Shown one piece after another: positions 1 through 8,164 of a stretch of DNA of 22,288 bases (positions are counted from its first letter, which is position 1; every line of letters begins with the position of its first letter). Origin of the DNA: JAJNBA01 sp035512775 (GTDB lineage Bacteria; Actinomycetota; UBA4738; HRBIN12); contig DATKDI010000033.1 of NCBI GenBank assembly GCA_035512775.1, positions 1 through 22,288 of the forward strand, given 5' to 3'. Made by a program: the position numbers and the translations under genes. Below the pieces are notes generated by a model. That model searched no databases and was not told the origin of the DNA. It was given only the letters and a program-made list of their open reading frames with translations.

Positions 1-30
1 GCTGAGGTGAAGAAGCTCTCGGCCTGGTGA
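1..30 (+). CDS. 3' end of an unidentified gene (partial)
   Basis: The first 30 bases read in frame as nine codons (AEVKKLSAW) followed by TGA, ending 10 bases before the start of the E2 gene. The short gap and same strand suggest the upstream gene is in the same operon as E2. In many bacteria the neighbour of E2 is dihydrolipoamide dehydrogenase (E3) or another lipoate-related gene, but nine residues cannot identify the product and I make no assignment. Confidence 0.4.
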   Translation, partial: AEVKKLSAW

Positions 31-40
31 GGAGATCCCG

Positions 41-1555
41 ATGACCACGATCAAGATGCCCCAGCTCGGCGAGACGATCGTCGAGGGCACGATCCTGAAG
101 TGGCTGAAGCAAGAAGGCGAGAGCATCGAGCGCGACGAGTCGCTCTTCGAGATCTCGACCGACAAGGTCGACACGGAGGTCCCCTCACCCGTCAACGGCA
201 CCGTCTCGAAGATCCTCGTCGAAGAGGGACAGACCGTGCCTGTCGGCACCGACCTCGCGGAGATCGCGGAGGAAGGCGCGGAAGAAGCTGGCGGGAGCGA
301 CGCGGGAGCCGCCCCTGCCGGGGGGCCAGCGCCCGCTGCTGAGGAAGCCTCTTCCGGAACATCGGCGGGCACCGAGCCCCCCTCTGAGGCGGCTCCGGCC
401 TCTTCCACACCTGCAGCCCCTTCGGCAGCGCCTGCGGAAGCGGAGAGTGCGTCGGCCGTCGCGGAGGGCTCGGCGGCCGAGATGCCTGCCGTGGAGCCGG
501 CGACGCCGCAGGGAGCCGAGGCGACCGCTGCGAGCGCGACCTCGCCGGAGCCGGCTCCCGCCGACACCGGATCGGGAGCGATGCCCGACCGGGGGCCAAG
601 GTCGAAGATCCTCTCCCCCCTCGTGCGTCGGCTCGCGGACGAGCACGGCCTGGACCTTTCGCGGATCCAGGGCTCGGGGACAGGGGGACGCATCACCAAG
701 CAGGACGTGATGGCGGCGATCGACTCCGGCGACGCAGCGGCGGCGGTAGCGGCACCGGCGACGGAGCCCGCACCTGCGGAGGTGCCGGCACCCGCTCCTT
801 CTCAGGCGCCACAGGCGCCGACGGTCGCACCGGTCGCACCGACGGTCGGGGGCCCCGGCGACGAGGTCGCACCCATCTCGCACATCCGGAAGCTGATCGG
901 CCAGCACATGGTCGGCTCGCTCCAGACGTCCGCGCGCGCCTGGACGATGGTCGAGGTCAACATCGACCACCTCGTGAAACTGCGGGAGCGGGTGAAAGAG
1001 GGCTTCAAGGCCAAGCACGGCGTCAACCTCACGTACCTGCCGTTCGTGATCCGAGCGACGTGCGACGCGCTCCTTACCCATCCCGAGGTCAACTCGGAGC
1101 TCCGCGGGGATGAGATCGTCCGGCACCGCTACGTGAACATGGGCATCGCGGTCTCCTACGACGCCGGGCTCATCGTTCCGGTGATCAAGGGCGCGGACGC
1201 GATGAACACCGTCGGCCTCGCGAGGGCGATCGCCGATCTTGCCGGAAGAGCGAGGGCGCATCAGCTGAAGCCAGACGAGATCCAGGGCTCCACGTTCACG
1301 ATAACGAACCCCGGCCCCTACGGCTCGATCGCGAGCCTCCCGATCATCAACCAGCCCAACACCGGCATCCTGTCCATCGACGCGATCCAGAAGCGGGCGG
1401 TGGTGATCGACGACACGATCGCGATCCGCTCGATGGTGAACATCTCGATGTCGTGGGACCACCGCACCATCGACGGCGAGATCGCCACCCGGTTCCTCGC
1501 GCGGGTGAAGCAGAACCTCGAGAGCTGGGACTTCGCCGAGGACGTCGCCGTCTGA
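41..1555 (+). CDS. E2 dihydrolipoamide acyltransferase of a 2-oxoacid dehydrogenase complex
   Basis: This is the lipoate-bearing acyltransferase core that moves the acyl group from E1 to CoA. The 504-residue protein has three parts. An N-terminal lipoyl domain (about 1-78) carries the DKVDTE motif with the lipoylated lysine at K42. A very long Ala/Pro/Glu-rich flexible linker (about 80-185) leads to a peripheral subunit-binding domain (about 186-226, with the GTGGRITKQDV signature). A second Ala/Pro linker precedes the catalytic domain (about 280-504), which contains SWDHRTIDG with catalytic H474 and D478. There is one lipoyl domain only. GAGGAG sits 7 bases before the ATG. lipB follows after 10 bases, and the matching E1 genes lie 2 kb downstream. 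The substrate (pyruvate, branched-chain or 2-oxoglutarate) cannot be settled from sequence alone; pyruvate or branched-chain oxoacids fit best with the separate E1-alpha and E1-beta genes. Confidence 0.95.
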   Translation: MTTIKMPQLGETIVEGTILKWLKQEGESIERDESLFEISTDKVDTEVPSPVNGTVSKILVEEGQTVPVGTDLAEIAEEGAEEAGGSDAGAAPAGGPAPAAEEASSGTSAGTEPPSEAAPASSTPAAPSAAPAEAESASAVAEGSAAEMPAVEPATPQGAEATAASATSPEPAPADTGSGAMPDRGPRSKILSPLVRRLADEHGLDLSRIQGSGTGGRITKQDVMAAIDSGDAAAAVAAPATEPAPAEVPAPAPSQAPQAPTVAPVAPTVGGPGDEVAPISHIRKLIGQHMVGSLQTSARAWTMVEVNIDHLVKLRERVKEGFKAKHGVNLTYLPFVIRATCDALLTHPEVNSELRGDEIVRHRYVNMGIAVSYDAGLIVPVIKGADAMNTVGLARAIADLAGRARAHQLKPDEIQGSTFTITNPGPYGSIASLPIINQPNTGILSIDAIQKRAVVIDDTIAIRSMVNISMSWDHRTIDGEIATRFLARVKQNLESWDFAEDVAV

Positions 1556-1565
1556 CGGGGACGCG

Positions 1566-2264
1566 ATGACCCGGGAGGCGCACCTGATCCGGCCCGAGGG
1601 GCCGGTCCCCTACGGGCCGGCGAACGAGGCGATGCACCTGCTCGCGGAGCGCAGGCTGGCGGGCGAGGTTCCCGACACCGTGATCCTCGTCGAGCACCCT
1701 CCGGTGTTCACGGCGGGGCGCCGCGCGCGGCCCGACGAGCTCCTGTGGTCGCCCGACGAGGTGGCCGCGCGCGGCGCCGAGGTCCATCGGATCGACCGCG
1801 GAGGGGCATTCACGTTCCACGGGCCCGGCCAGATCGTGGGCTATCCGATCATCGACCTCGGGCCCAAGCCCGACGCCGCCGCACACCTCCGCCGGATGGA
1901 AGAGGCGGTGATCCGGACCGCGGAGGGGTTCGGCGTCGCGCTGCATCGACGCGAGGACGTGCAGACCGGCGTGTGGCACGGCGACGACAAGGTGTGCGCG
2001 ATCGGCGTCCGTCTGATGCGCGCCCGCGTCACCCTGCACGGCTTCGCGCTCAACTGCGACCCCGATCTGTCGTGGTGGGACGGCATCGTCGCCTGCGGGC
2101 TCCCGAGCCACGGCGTCACCTCGCTCAGCCGGCTCGCGGGCCGACCCACGACGGTCGCGGAGGTCCGTCCCGACCTGGCGCGCCACCTGGCCGAGGTCTT
2201 CGACCTCACGTTCCGTGTCGCCGCATGGCCGGGCATCGACGTCCCGCGAACGACCGCGGTCTAA
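1566..2264 (+). CDS. lipB: Octanoyl-[ACP]-protein N-octanoyltransferase LipB
   Basis: LipB moves octanoate from acyl carrier protein onto the lipoyl-domain lysine, the first step of endogenous lipoate assembly. The 232-residue protein has the family's usual length and motifs: RGGAFTFHGPGQ near residue 80, the catalytic lysine K142 in DDKVCAIGVR, GFALNCDPDL, and the catalytic cysteine C177 in ACGLPSHGVTSL. The start is ATG, 10 bases after the E2 stop, so it is very likely co-transcribed with E2, its substrate protein. lipA, which completes the cofactor, lies 3.4 kb further on the same strand. No key residue is missing. Confidence 0.95.
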   Translation: MTREAHLIRPEGPVPYGPANEAMHLLAERRLAGEVPDTVILVEHPPVFTAGRRARPDELLWSPDEVAARGAEVHRIDRGGAFTFHGPGQIVGYPIIDLGPKPDAAAHLRRMEEAVIRTAEGFGVALHRREDVQTGVWHGDDKVCAIGVRLMRARVTLHGFALNCDPDLSWWDGIVACGLPSHGVTSLSRLAGRPTTVAEVRPDLARHLAEVFDLTFRVAAWPGIDVPRTTAV

Positions 2265-2269
2265 CGCTC

Positions 2270-2731
2270 GTGGGTATCGCCGAAGTTCGGTTGCGAGACG
2301 TTCGCGACGACGACCTCGCGACCTTCTTCGAGCATCAGCGGGATGCCGACGCGAACCGGATGGCGAACTTCGACGCCCGGGGTCGCGACGCCTTCATGGC
2401 GCACTGGACGAAGATCCTCCGCGACGAGACCGTCGTGGTCAGGACCGTCGAGTTCGAAGACCTCGTGGCAGGCAACATCGTGAGCTGGGAGCACGACGGG
2501 GAGCGCGACGTTGGCTATTGGATCGGTAGCGAGCATCGGGGCAAAGGCATCGCCACGGGAGCGCTGTCCGCGTTCCTGTCCGAGCTGGAGACCCGACCGC
2601 TGCATGCGCACGTTGCCGCCCACAACGTGGGGTCGATCCGCGTCCTCGAGAAGTGTGGCTTCGAGAGGATCTCCACGTCGCCGGCTGACGCCGGCGGCGT
2701 CGAGGAGCTGCGCTTGAAGCTCGACCGCTGA
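2270..2731 (+). CDS. GNAT-family N-acetyltransferase (RimJ/RimL-like)
   Basis: This 153-residue protein is a predicted acetyl-CoA-dependent N-acetyltransferase. The acetyl-CoA-binding loop reads GYWIGSEHRGKGIATGAL (R-G-K-G-I-A matches the family's Q/R-x-x-G-x-G/A) and is followed by the typical C-terminal HNVGSIRVLEKCGFERI segment. The likely start is GTG, 5 bases after the lipB stop. Longer readings in this frame would overlap lipB and lack homology-like sequence. It probably belongs to the E2-lipB transcript. Its stop lies 2 bases from the stop of the convergent thioredoxin gene. The substrate is unknown; small-molecule amines or protein N-termini are both possible. Confidence 0.85.
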   Translation: MGIAEVRLRDVRDDDLATFFEHQRDADANRMANFDARGRDAFMAHWTKILRDETVVVRTVEFEDLVAGNIVSWEHDGERDVGYWIGSEHRGKGIATGALSAFLSELETRPLHAHVAAHNVGSIRVLEKCGFERISTSPADAGGVEELRLKLDR

Positions 2732-2733
2732 GG

Positions 2734-3525
2734 TCAGAACAACGCGGCGGACAGGAGCCGTCGGTACTCCTGGACGAGCGGATCCTCGTCGCCGACCGCG
2801 GTGAAGACGGTGATCATGGTATCCCTCGCGGCGTCGCGGTCATCGGTGAGCGCTTGCAGCATGCCCGCGAGCCCTCCGATGACATCGCCCGAGGCCACCA
2901 GGCCCTTCGCCTGCCCCAGGATGCCGTCCTCCCCGACGTCCGCCCATCTCCGCACGGTGATCGTCGCAAGGACCTTCTCCGCCTCAGGGTCCGGGCGGTG
3001 CTTCGCCACGAGCCGCTCGGCCTCGTCGAGCTCGCCCCGCTCCAACAGGATCCGGGCGAGCCCGACCGCTGCCTCGCGGTTCTCGGGACCGTCCTCGAGC
3101 ACCTGCCGGTACCGTTCCTCGGCGGTTTCGAGGTCGCCGGATTCCTCCACGGAGCGAGCCTCCTCGGCCTTCTTCTCGGCGTCGGTCGGCAGGATGGTGT
3201 CGATGAACTTGTTCACCTCCGGCTCGGGGTAGGCCCCGATGAAACCGGTCACGGCCTCTCCGTCCTTGAAGGCGATCACGGTCGGGATGCTCTGCACGCC
3301 GAAAGCCGTCGCCGTCATCGGGTTCGCGTCGGTGTCGAGCTTCGCAAGGAGGAAGGCGCCCGCACGCTCGTCGGCGACCTTCTCGAGCGTCGGCGTCAGC
3401 TGGCGGCAGGGGCCGCACCACTCCGCCCACATGTCGACCACGACCGGCCGCTCCTTCGAACCTTCGACGACGACCTCTTCGAAGTTCTGGTCGGTGACCT
3501 CTACGACATCCGGTGACGTTGCCAT
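2734..3525 (-). CDS. Thioredoxin-TPR protein (YbbN/CnoX-like co-chaperone)
   Basis: The 263-residue protein is an N-terminal thioredoxin fold fused to a helical repeat region. The active site WCGPC lies at residues 36-40 (C37, C40), preceded by VVVDMWAE, and the cis-proline motif SIPTVIAF follows. Residues about 125-263 carry TPR-like helices, for example in the stretches around SVEESGDLETAEERYRQVL and LLERGELDEAERL. This architecture matches the YbbN/CnoX family, which protects proteins during oxidative stress. The internal ATG at 3525 is chosen because GGAAGG sits 4 bases upstream. A GATAAC -10-like element (3554-3559, minus strand) lies further upstream. It is divergent from the E1 operon. 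Confidence 0.92.
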   Translation of the reverse strand: MATSPDVVEVTDQNFEEVVVEGSKERPVVVDMWAEWCGPCRQLTPTLEKVADERAGAFLLAKLDTDANPMTATAFGVQSIPTVIAFKDGEAVTGFIGAYPEPEVNKFIDTILPTDAEKKAEEARSVEESGDLETAEERYRQVLEDGPENREAAVGLARILLERGELDEAERLVAKHRPDPEAEKVLATITVRRWADVGEDGILGQAKGLVASGDVIGGLAGMLQALTDDRDAARDTMITVFTAVGDEDPLVQEYRRLLSAALF

Positions 3526-3648
3526 GCTGCCTTCCTGCTCCTCACGTCTCGCGGTTATCACTCAGTCTCGACGACGACCTCGTGGGTGACAACGCACCGG
3601 GGCTCCCCGCTGTTCCGGCGCTCCGACCGCGACGGAGAGTGCCGCTGA

Positions 3649-3654
3649 TATCCT
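3649..3654 (+). promoter_or_regulatory. Candidate -10 element for the E1 operon
   Basis: TATCCT lies 26 bases before the chosen GTG start of E1-alpha. Transcription beginning about 7 bases later would give a leader of about 20 bases containing the GAGGAG ribosome binding site at 3668-3673. No clear -35 box is seen. It sits in the 155-bp gap shared with the divergent thioredoxin-TPR gene. Confidence 0.4.
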
Positions 3655-3680
3655 GCGACGACGGTGCGAGGAGAGACGGT

Positions 3681-4694
3681 GTGTCCACCCGGGTAGCCGA
3701 AACCCCACACAGCGCGCTCGGACTTTCCGACGACGACCTCCTGAGGATGTACCGCCTTCTCCTCACGTCGCGACTGCTCGATGAAGCGGCCCTCCGGCAG
3801 AACCGGATGGGCCGCGCGCCGTTCGTCGTGCCGGCGGCTGGCCACGAAGGATGCCAGATCGGCACGGCGTGGGCGATGAGGCGCGGCACCGATATCTGGC
3901 TCCCCTACTACCGAGACCTGGGGGTCGTCCTCACTGCCGGCATGACGCCCTACGAGGTCTTCCTCGGGGTCTTCGCCAAGGCCGACGACCCCTCCTCGGG
4001 AGGCCGCCAGATGCCGGCGCACTGGGGTTCGAGACGGCTGAGCATCATCAGCGGGTCGTCCCCGATCGCCACCCAGGTGCCGCACGCGGCCGGCATCGCG
4101 TTCGCCGCGAGGTACCGGGGGGAGGACACCGTCGTCGGCTGTTGGTTCGGTGACGGAGCCACGAGCGAGGGCGATTGGCACGAGGGGCTCAATTTCAGCG
4201 GGATCCACCGACTGCCCGTGATCTTCGTCTGCGAGAACAACCAGTACGCGATCAGCGTCCCCCAGTCGAAGCAGATGGCCATCAAGGATGTGGCCGCGCG
4301 CGCGGAGGGTTACGGCTTCCCCGGGGTCGTCGTCGACGGGAACGACGTGCTCGCCTGCTACGGGGCGATGAAGACGGCTCACGAGCGGGCGCGTGCAGGG
4401 GAGGGCCCGACGCTGATCGAGTGCAAGACGTACCGGTTCATGCCGCACACCTCGGACGACGACGACAAAGCCTACCGGAGTCGGGAGGAGGTCGAGGAGG
4501 CGCGCGCCAACGATCCGCTGGTTCAGTTCGGCGGATACCTCCGACAGCACGACCTCCTCGATGACGAGAAGGACGAGACGCTGCGCGCGGGAACGAAGGA
4601 GGAGATCGAAGAGGCGATCAAAGCCGCCTGGGACGCTCCCGATCCCGATCCCGACACGGCCTTCCGCCACGTCTTCCACGAGGAAGAGCCGTGA
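3681..4694 (+). CDS. 2-oxoacid dehydrogenase E1 component, alpha subunit
   Basis: This thiamine-diphosphate-binding subunit decarboxylates a 2-oxoacid and passes the acyl group to the E2 lipoyl arm. The 337-residue protein has the alpha2beta2-type E1-alpha length. The ThDP/Mg motif starts with GDG at residues 157-159 and ends with the ENNQYAIS segment (N186, N187). Upstream, RQMPAHWG and GSSPIATQVPHAAGIAFA are typical of the family. I chose the GTG at 3681 because GAGGAG lies 7 bases upstream and the reading before it looks non-coding. Its stop overlaps the GTG of E1-beta by 4 bases, so the two are translationally coupled. Pyruvate, branched-chain oxoacid and acetoin dehydrogenases are all possible. 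Confidence 0.93.
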   Translation: MSTRVAETPHSALGLSDDDLLRMYRLLLTSRLLDEAALRQNRMGRAPFVVPAAGHEGCQIGTAWAMRRGTDIWLPYYRDLGVVLTAGMTPYEVFLGVFAKADDPSSGGRQMPAHWGSRRLSIISGSSPIATQVPHAAGIAFAARYRGEDTVVGCWFGDGATSEGDWHEGLNFSGIHRLPVIFVCENNQYAISVPQSKQMAIKDVAARAEGYGFPGVVVDGNDVLACYGAMKTAHERARAGEGPTLIECKTYRFMPHTSDDDDKAYRSREEVEEARANDPLVQFGGYLRQHDLLDDEKDETLRAGTKEEIEEAIKAAWDAPDPDPDTAFRHVFHEEEP

Positions 4695-5680
4695 CCGAGA
4701 AGAACGTGGTCACCGCGATCCGCGACGCGCTCCACGACGAGATGGCGAACGACGAGCGGATCGTCCTCCTGGGTGAGGACGTGGGCATCCGCGGCGGCGT
4801 CTTCCGGATCTCCGAGGGCTGGATGGAGGAATTCGGCGAGCAGCGCGTGATCGACACGCCGCTCGCCGAGTCCGGCATCGTCGGGGTGGCGATCGGGATG
4901 GCGCTGCACGGATTGCTCCCGATCGCCGAGATCCAGTTCGCGGACTTCATCCACCCCGCGTTCGACCAGGTGATCTCGGAGGCTGCCCGGCTCCGGTACC
5001 GCTCGAACGGGGACTTCGGCGTGCCGATGGTGATCCGGACCCCCTACGGCGGTGGGATCCACGGAGCCCTGTACCACTCGCAATCGATCGAAGCCTTCTA
5101 CGCCCACATCCCGGGGATCAAGGTCGTGATGCCGTCCACGCCGGCCGACGCCGCAGGCCTACTGCGGAGCGCGATCAAGGACCCGGATCCGGTGCTGTTC
5201 CTCGAACACAAGAAGACATACCGCGCGATCAAGGGTGAGGTCGCCGACGAGGCCTACCTCACCCCGATCGGCGTCGCCGATGTGAAGCGTGAAGGCGACG
5301 ACCTGACCTGTGTCAGCTACGGGTACTCCTTGCATCTCTGCCTCGACGCCGCTCAGCGGCTCGAGGAGGACGAGGACGTCTCCGTCGAGGTGGTGGACGT
5401 GCGGACACTCGCGCCGCTCGATGTCGAGACGATCGTCGACTCCGTCCGCAAGACCTCGAAGGCGATGGTCGTCTACGAGGACAACCGAACCTACGGCGCC
5501 GGGGCGGAGATCGCGTCCACGATCGCGGAGCAGGCCCTGTTCGACCTGGACGCGCCGATCGTGCGGATCGGCGGCCCTGACATCCCCGCGATGCCGTTCG
5601 CTGCGCCACTCGAGCACTTCTTCATGGAGCCGGAACCGGACCAGCTCTACGCGCGGATGCGCGAGCTCGCCCGCGCATAG
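4691..5680 (+). CDS. 2-oxoacid dehydrogenase E1 component, beta subunit
   Basis: E1-beta completes the alpha2beta2 E1 heterotetramer and supplies the glutamate that activates ThDP. The 329-residue protein has the family length. It carries the LLGEDVGIRGGVFRIS segment, the DTPLAESGIVGVAIGMA helix with the family's conserved glutamate, and RTPYGGGIHGALYHSQSIEA. The C-terminal transketolase-like domain shows DVRTLAPLDVETI. The start is GTG within the GTGA overlap with E1-alpha. lipA follows after 26 bases but has its own -10-like element, so it may be read both from the operon and separately. Confidence 0.95.
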   Translation: MTEKNVVTAIRDALHDEMANDERIVLLGEDVGIRGGVFRISEGWMEEFGEQRVIDTPLAESGIVGVAIGMALHGLLPIAEIQFADFIHPAFDQVISEAARLRYRSNGDFGVPMVIRTPYGGGIHGALYHSQSIEAFYAHIPGIKVVMPSTPADAAGLLRSAIKDPDPVLFLEHKKTYRAIKGEVADEAYLTPIGVADVKREGDDLTCVSYGYSLHLCLDAAQRLEEDEDVSVEVVDVRTLAPLDVETIVDSVRKTSKAMVVYEDNRTYGAGAEIASTIAEQALFDLDAPIVRIGGPDIPAMPFAAPLEHFFMEPEPDQLYARMRELARA

Positions 5681-5692
5681 CGGGACGCTCGC

Positions 5693-5698
5693 TACACT
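5693..5698 (+). promoter_or_regulatory. -10 element for a leaderless or near-leaderless lipA transcript
   Basis: TACACT is followed by 8 bases and then the lipA ATG. That spacing puts transcription start at or next to the start codon. No Shine-Dalgarno match precedes lipA, which fits leaderless translation. Confidence 0.5.
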
Positions 5699-5706
5699 CG
5701 GGAACG

Positions 5707-6672
5707 ATGGCGGTCACCGACCACAACCCTCAGAAGCGACGCCTCCACCTTCCGATCGTCGGCGTCACGAACGGCCCCGGCGTGGAAACGGTCGCCGGCC
5801 CGAAGCCTTCGTGGCTCAAGGTGCGCCTCACGACCGGTCCGAACTACGAGGACCTCAAGGGCATCATGCGCGAGCGATCGCTGCACACCGTCTGCGAGGA
5901 GGCGATGTGCCCGAACATCCGCGAGTGTTGGGAGGAGCGCGAGGCGACCTTCCTGATCCTGGGATCGAAGTGCACTCGGCGCTGCGGCTTCTGTGACGTG
6001 ATGACCGCGAAGCCGGACCCGGTCGAGGAGGACGAGCCGGCGCGGATCGCCGAGGCCGTCCGCGAGATGGGACTGCGCTACGTCGTGCTCACCGGCGTGG
6101 CTCGCGACGATCTGGAGGACGGCGGGGCCCGCATCTGGGCCTCGGCGATCCGCGCCGTTCGTGAGGCGGTTCCCGGGATCGGGATCGAGGTGCTGCCGTC
6201 GGACTTCAAGGGCGGCGAGCGGGATATCGCGACGGTCCTGGAGGCGGAACCGGACGTGTTCGCACACAACCTCGAGACCGTGCGCAGGCTGCACGACCGC
6301 ATCCGGCCGGCGTTCGGATACGAGCGCACGTTGGACGTGCTCCGTTTCGCGAAGCTGCATCGATCCGGTCAGGTCACGAAGTCGAACCTGATCCTCGGCA
6401 TGGGAGAAAGGCCCGACGAGGTGCCGGCGGCGATGGCCGACCTCCACGACGCCGGTATCGACATCCTCACGATGGGCCAGTATCTGCAGCCGACCACGTA
6501 TCACCTGCCCGTCGACCGCTGGGTGCATCCGGACGAGTTCGCGGAGTGGAAACGCATCGGCGAGGAGATGGGGATCGCCCATGTGGAGGCCGGACCGCTC
6601 GTGAGGTCCAGCTACCACGCCGGGAAGCAGCTCCGGCGAGCGGTCGAGGCCGGCGTCGGATCTCGCGCGTAG
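5707..6672 (+). CDS. lipA: Lipoyl synthase LipA (radical SAM)
   Basis: LipA inserts two sulfurs into the octanoyl group attached by LipB, producing the lipoyl cofactor used by E2. The 321-residue protein has both iron-sulfur sites. The auxiliary cluster is C63-x4-C68-x5-C74 (CEEAMCPNIREC). The radical SAM cluster is C89-x3-C93-x2-C96 (CTRRCGFC). The C-terminal RSSYHA motif supplies the serine that ligates the auxiliary cluster. TGVARDDLEDGGA and EVLPSDFKG are also family signatures. The start ATG lacks a ribosome binding site but has a -10 element 8 bases upstream. Its stop is 3 bases from the end of the convergent pseudogene. Confidence 0.97.
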   Translation: MAVTDHNPQKRRLHLPIVGVTNGPGVETVAGPKPSWLKVRLTTGPNYEDLKGIMRERSLHTVCEEAMCPNIRECWEEREATFLILGSKCTRRCGFCDVMTAKPDPVEEDEPARIAEAVREMGLRYVVLTGVARDDLEDGGARIWASAIRAVREAVPGIGIEVLPSDFKGGERDIATVLEAEPDVFAHNLETVRRLHDRIRPAFGYERTLDVLRFAKLHRSGQVTKSNLILGMGERPDEVPAAMADLHDAGIDILTMGQYLQPTTYHLPVDRWVHPDEFAEWKRIGEEMGIAHVEAGPLVRSSYHAGKQLRRAVEAGVGSRA

Positions 6673-6675
6673 CAG

Positions 6676-7325
6676 TCACAACGATCTCAGCTGCTCGACC
6701 GTTCGCTCCCGCACGCGTTCTCGATCCCTCCGGAAGAACCTGCGCGCCGGCTCCACACCTCGACGCACTCCTCCGGCATCGGCGACGAGCGACGACACCT
6801 GCCGTCCGAGCGACTCTCGCATCGCCTTCGGTACGTACGGCTGTTCGTACATCCGCAGGTAACGCTCGACGAGGTCCGGATGCTCCGTTTCCAGCCACGG
6901 GAGGAACTCCTCTCGAACGCCCGGTCGGAGATGCAACATGATCGGCGAGACGTGGGTCGCTCCCGCATCGATCGCTGCCCCGACCACCTCCCGGAGCTGT
7001 TCGGGACGGTCGGAGATCCCGGGCAGGATCGGGGCCATCAAGACCCCGGCCGGGATGCCGGCCTCCGTCAACGTCCGGATGGCCTCGATCCGAGCCTTCG
7101 GGTGAGGAGTGCCGGGTTCCGTCTGCCGCCAGACCTGCTCGTCCAGCGTCGTGATCGAGAATGCGGCGGAAACCGGTGCGACCTCGGCCGCTCGTCGGAG
7201 CAGAGCGAGGTCCGCAGGATCAGCGTTCCCTTCGTGAGGATCGAGAAGGGGTTCCGATGGTCGATCAGGGCCTCCATGATCCCGCGCATCAGCTTGTAGC
7301 GGCTTCGGACCTGGAAAGGCGATCG
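6676..7325 (-). pseudogene. Decayed radical SAM gene of the Rv2578c type (5'-truncated and frameshifted)
   Basis: Two minus-strand frames together spell the C-terminal part of an Rv2578c-family radical SAM protein. The upstream frame (about 7325-7213) reads RYKLMRGIMEAL and then NPFSILTKGTLILR. The downstream frame (about 7212-6676) continues with LALLRRAAEVAPVSAAF, TEPGTPHPKARIEAIRTL, MAPILPGISD and LHLRPGVREEFLPWLE. Joining them needs one added base in the short G run complementary to 7212-7213. The N-terminal third, which should carry the CxxxCxxC cluster motif, is absent: upstream of about 7325 the homology fades and a stop interrupts that frame. No radical SAM activity is expected. A single-base sequencing error could explain the frameshift but not the missing N-terminus. 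A 226-residue reading from 7356 exists but begins out of frame with the family. Confidence 0.8.
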
Positions 7326-7425
7326 AAACGCCGTTGGGGAGCGGGCAGTCGCTCATCCGCTCTTACAGTGGCATGCTATCCGGGGGGTATTGACCAGGCT
7401 GCAAAGAGAGGAAACGAGGCTTTTG

Positions 7426-7791
7426 GTGGTCCGTCGAAACGATGGGGAGCCCGTGCCGCCGGCCCAGCACGCCGGGCCGTCTCAGGAGGCACGGCCTCGA
7501 GGGCCGGAGAAACAACGAGTGTTCGTCGGCACGGGGTTGTTCTGGACCCTGATCCTGGGGCTTCTCCTGGCGGCGGCGCTGGTGGTCTTCATCTTCCAGA
7601 ACACGCAGGACGTGGAAGTAGAGTGGCTTGGGTTCGACTTCACCGCTCCCCTGATCGGCCTGCTGCTCGGGACGGCACTGATCGCGGTCATCATCGACCA
7701 GATCGCGGGTGTCGTACTTCGGCGCCGTCGGCGCCGGGCGCGGACCGAGCGCGAGGAGCTCAAGCGACTGCGGGCCGACGACGCTCGGTAG
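7426..7791 (+). CDS. LapA-domain (DUF1049) small membrane protein
   Basis: This 121-residue protein has a polar N-terminus of about 38 residues and two hydrophobic helices. The first is GLFWTLILGLLLAAALVVF and the second is PLIGLLLGTALIAVIIDQI. The link between them, FIFQNTQDVEVEWLGFDF, matches the LapA/DUF1049 signature of inner-membrane proteins. It ends in an Arg-rich cytoplasmic tail with coiled-coil character. Its role is unknown in this group; in proteobacteria LapA-type proteins act in envelope assembly. I prefer the GTG at 7426, with purine-rich AACGAGG 6-8 bases upstream; a TTG at 7390 is an alternative. A GCTATC -10-like element is visible near 7375. Confidence 0.72.
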   Translation: MVRRNDGEPVPPAQHAGPSQEARPRGPEKQRVFVGTGLFWTLILGLLLAAALVVFIFQNTQDVEVEWLGFDFTAPLIGLLLGTALIAVIIDQIAGVVLRRRRRRARTEREELKRLRADDAR

Positions 7792-7796
7792 CCCTG

Positions 7797-7824
7797 GGGT
7801 GGATCTAGCTGGGTGGATCTAGCT
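7797..7824. repeat. Perfect 14-bp tandem duplication
   Basis: GGGTGGATCTAGCT occurs twice head to tail (7797-7810 and 7811-7824), between the convergent LapA-domain gene and the orphan gene. On the minus strand the copies encode the last residues and stop codon of the orphan gene, so the duplication has shaped its C-terminus. Confidence 0.85.
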
Positions 7825-8164
7825 CCTCGTCGATCCATCCACGCGCCTCTTCGAGGAGCTCTCGCCGTTGCTCCAAAACCTCGTGGGCTGCATCGCGCTT
7901 CCCCTGGCGGTCTCCGAGGATCGTTTCCGAGTAGTAACGATTGGCGTTGGCGATGGCAGTATCTGCGTTGCTCGTCCAGTCCCTGAAGTCCTGTCGCGAC
8001 GGGCGAGACTCGATGACGATGATGTCGCCCTTGGCTGTTGGAGGCTGGTAGCCCTCCGCCCGGGCCACAGTCTCCCACCTACTGTTGACGTACTCTCGCC
8101 ACTCCGGCGGGGGTACGTCTGAGAGAGGGAAGTGCAGGATTACCCTGCCGTCCTGCTTATCCAC
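7805..8164 (-). CDS. Orphan hypothetical protein, lower GC than neighbours
   Basis: I do not recognise this 119-residue protein. It starts with GTG (MDKQDGRVILHFPLS) and is hydrophilic, with a Trp-containing N-terminal half. A long charged helical stretch near the C-terminus (LGDRQGKRDAAHEVLEQR) suggests a coiled coil or helical bundle. There is no signal peptide or membrane segment. Its GC content is visibly lower than the rest of the window (the 60 bases from 7921 are close to half A+T), and codon choice is less biased, which suggests recent transfer. The ribosome binding site is weak. An 84-residue reading on the opposite strand is possible but looks less protein-like. Confidence 0.6.
   Translation of the reverse strand: MDKQDGRVILHFPLSDVPPPEWREYVNSRWETVARAEGYQPPTAKGDIIVIESRPSRQDFRDWTSNADTAIANANRYYSETILGDRQGKRDAAHEVLEQRRELLEEARGWIDEELDPPS

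Noticed and set aside
185..1462. Long minus-strand reading frame across the E2 gene
   Set aside because: Arg/Asp-rich low-complexity translation typical of antisense to GC-rich coding DNA; E2 motifs on the plus strand are unmistakable.
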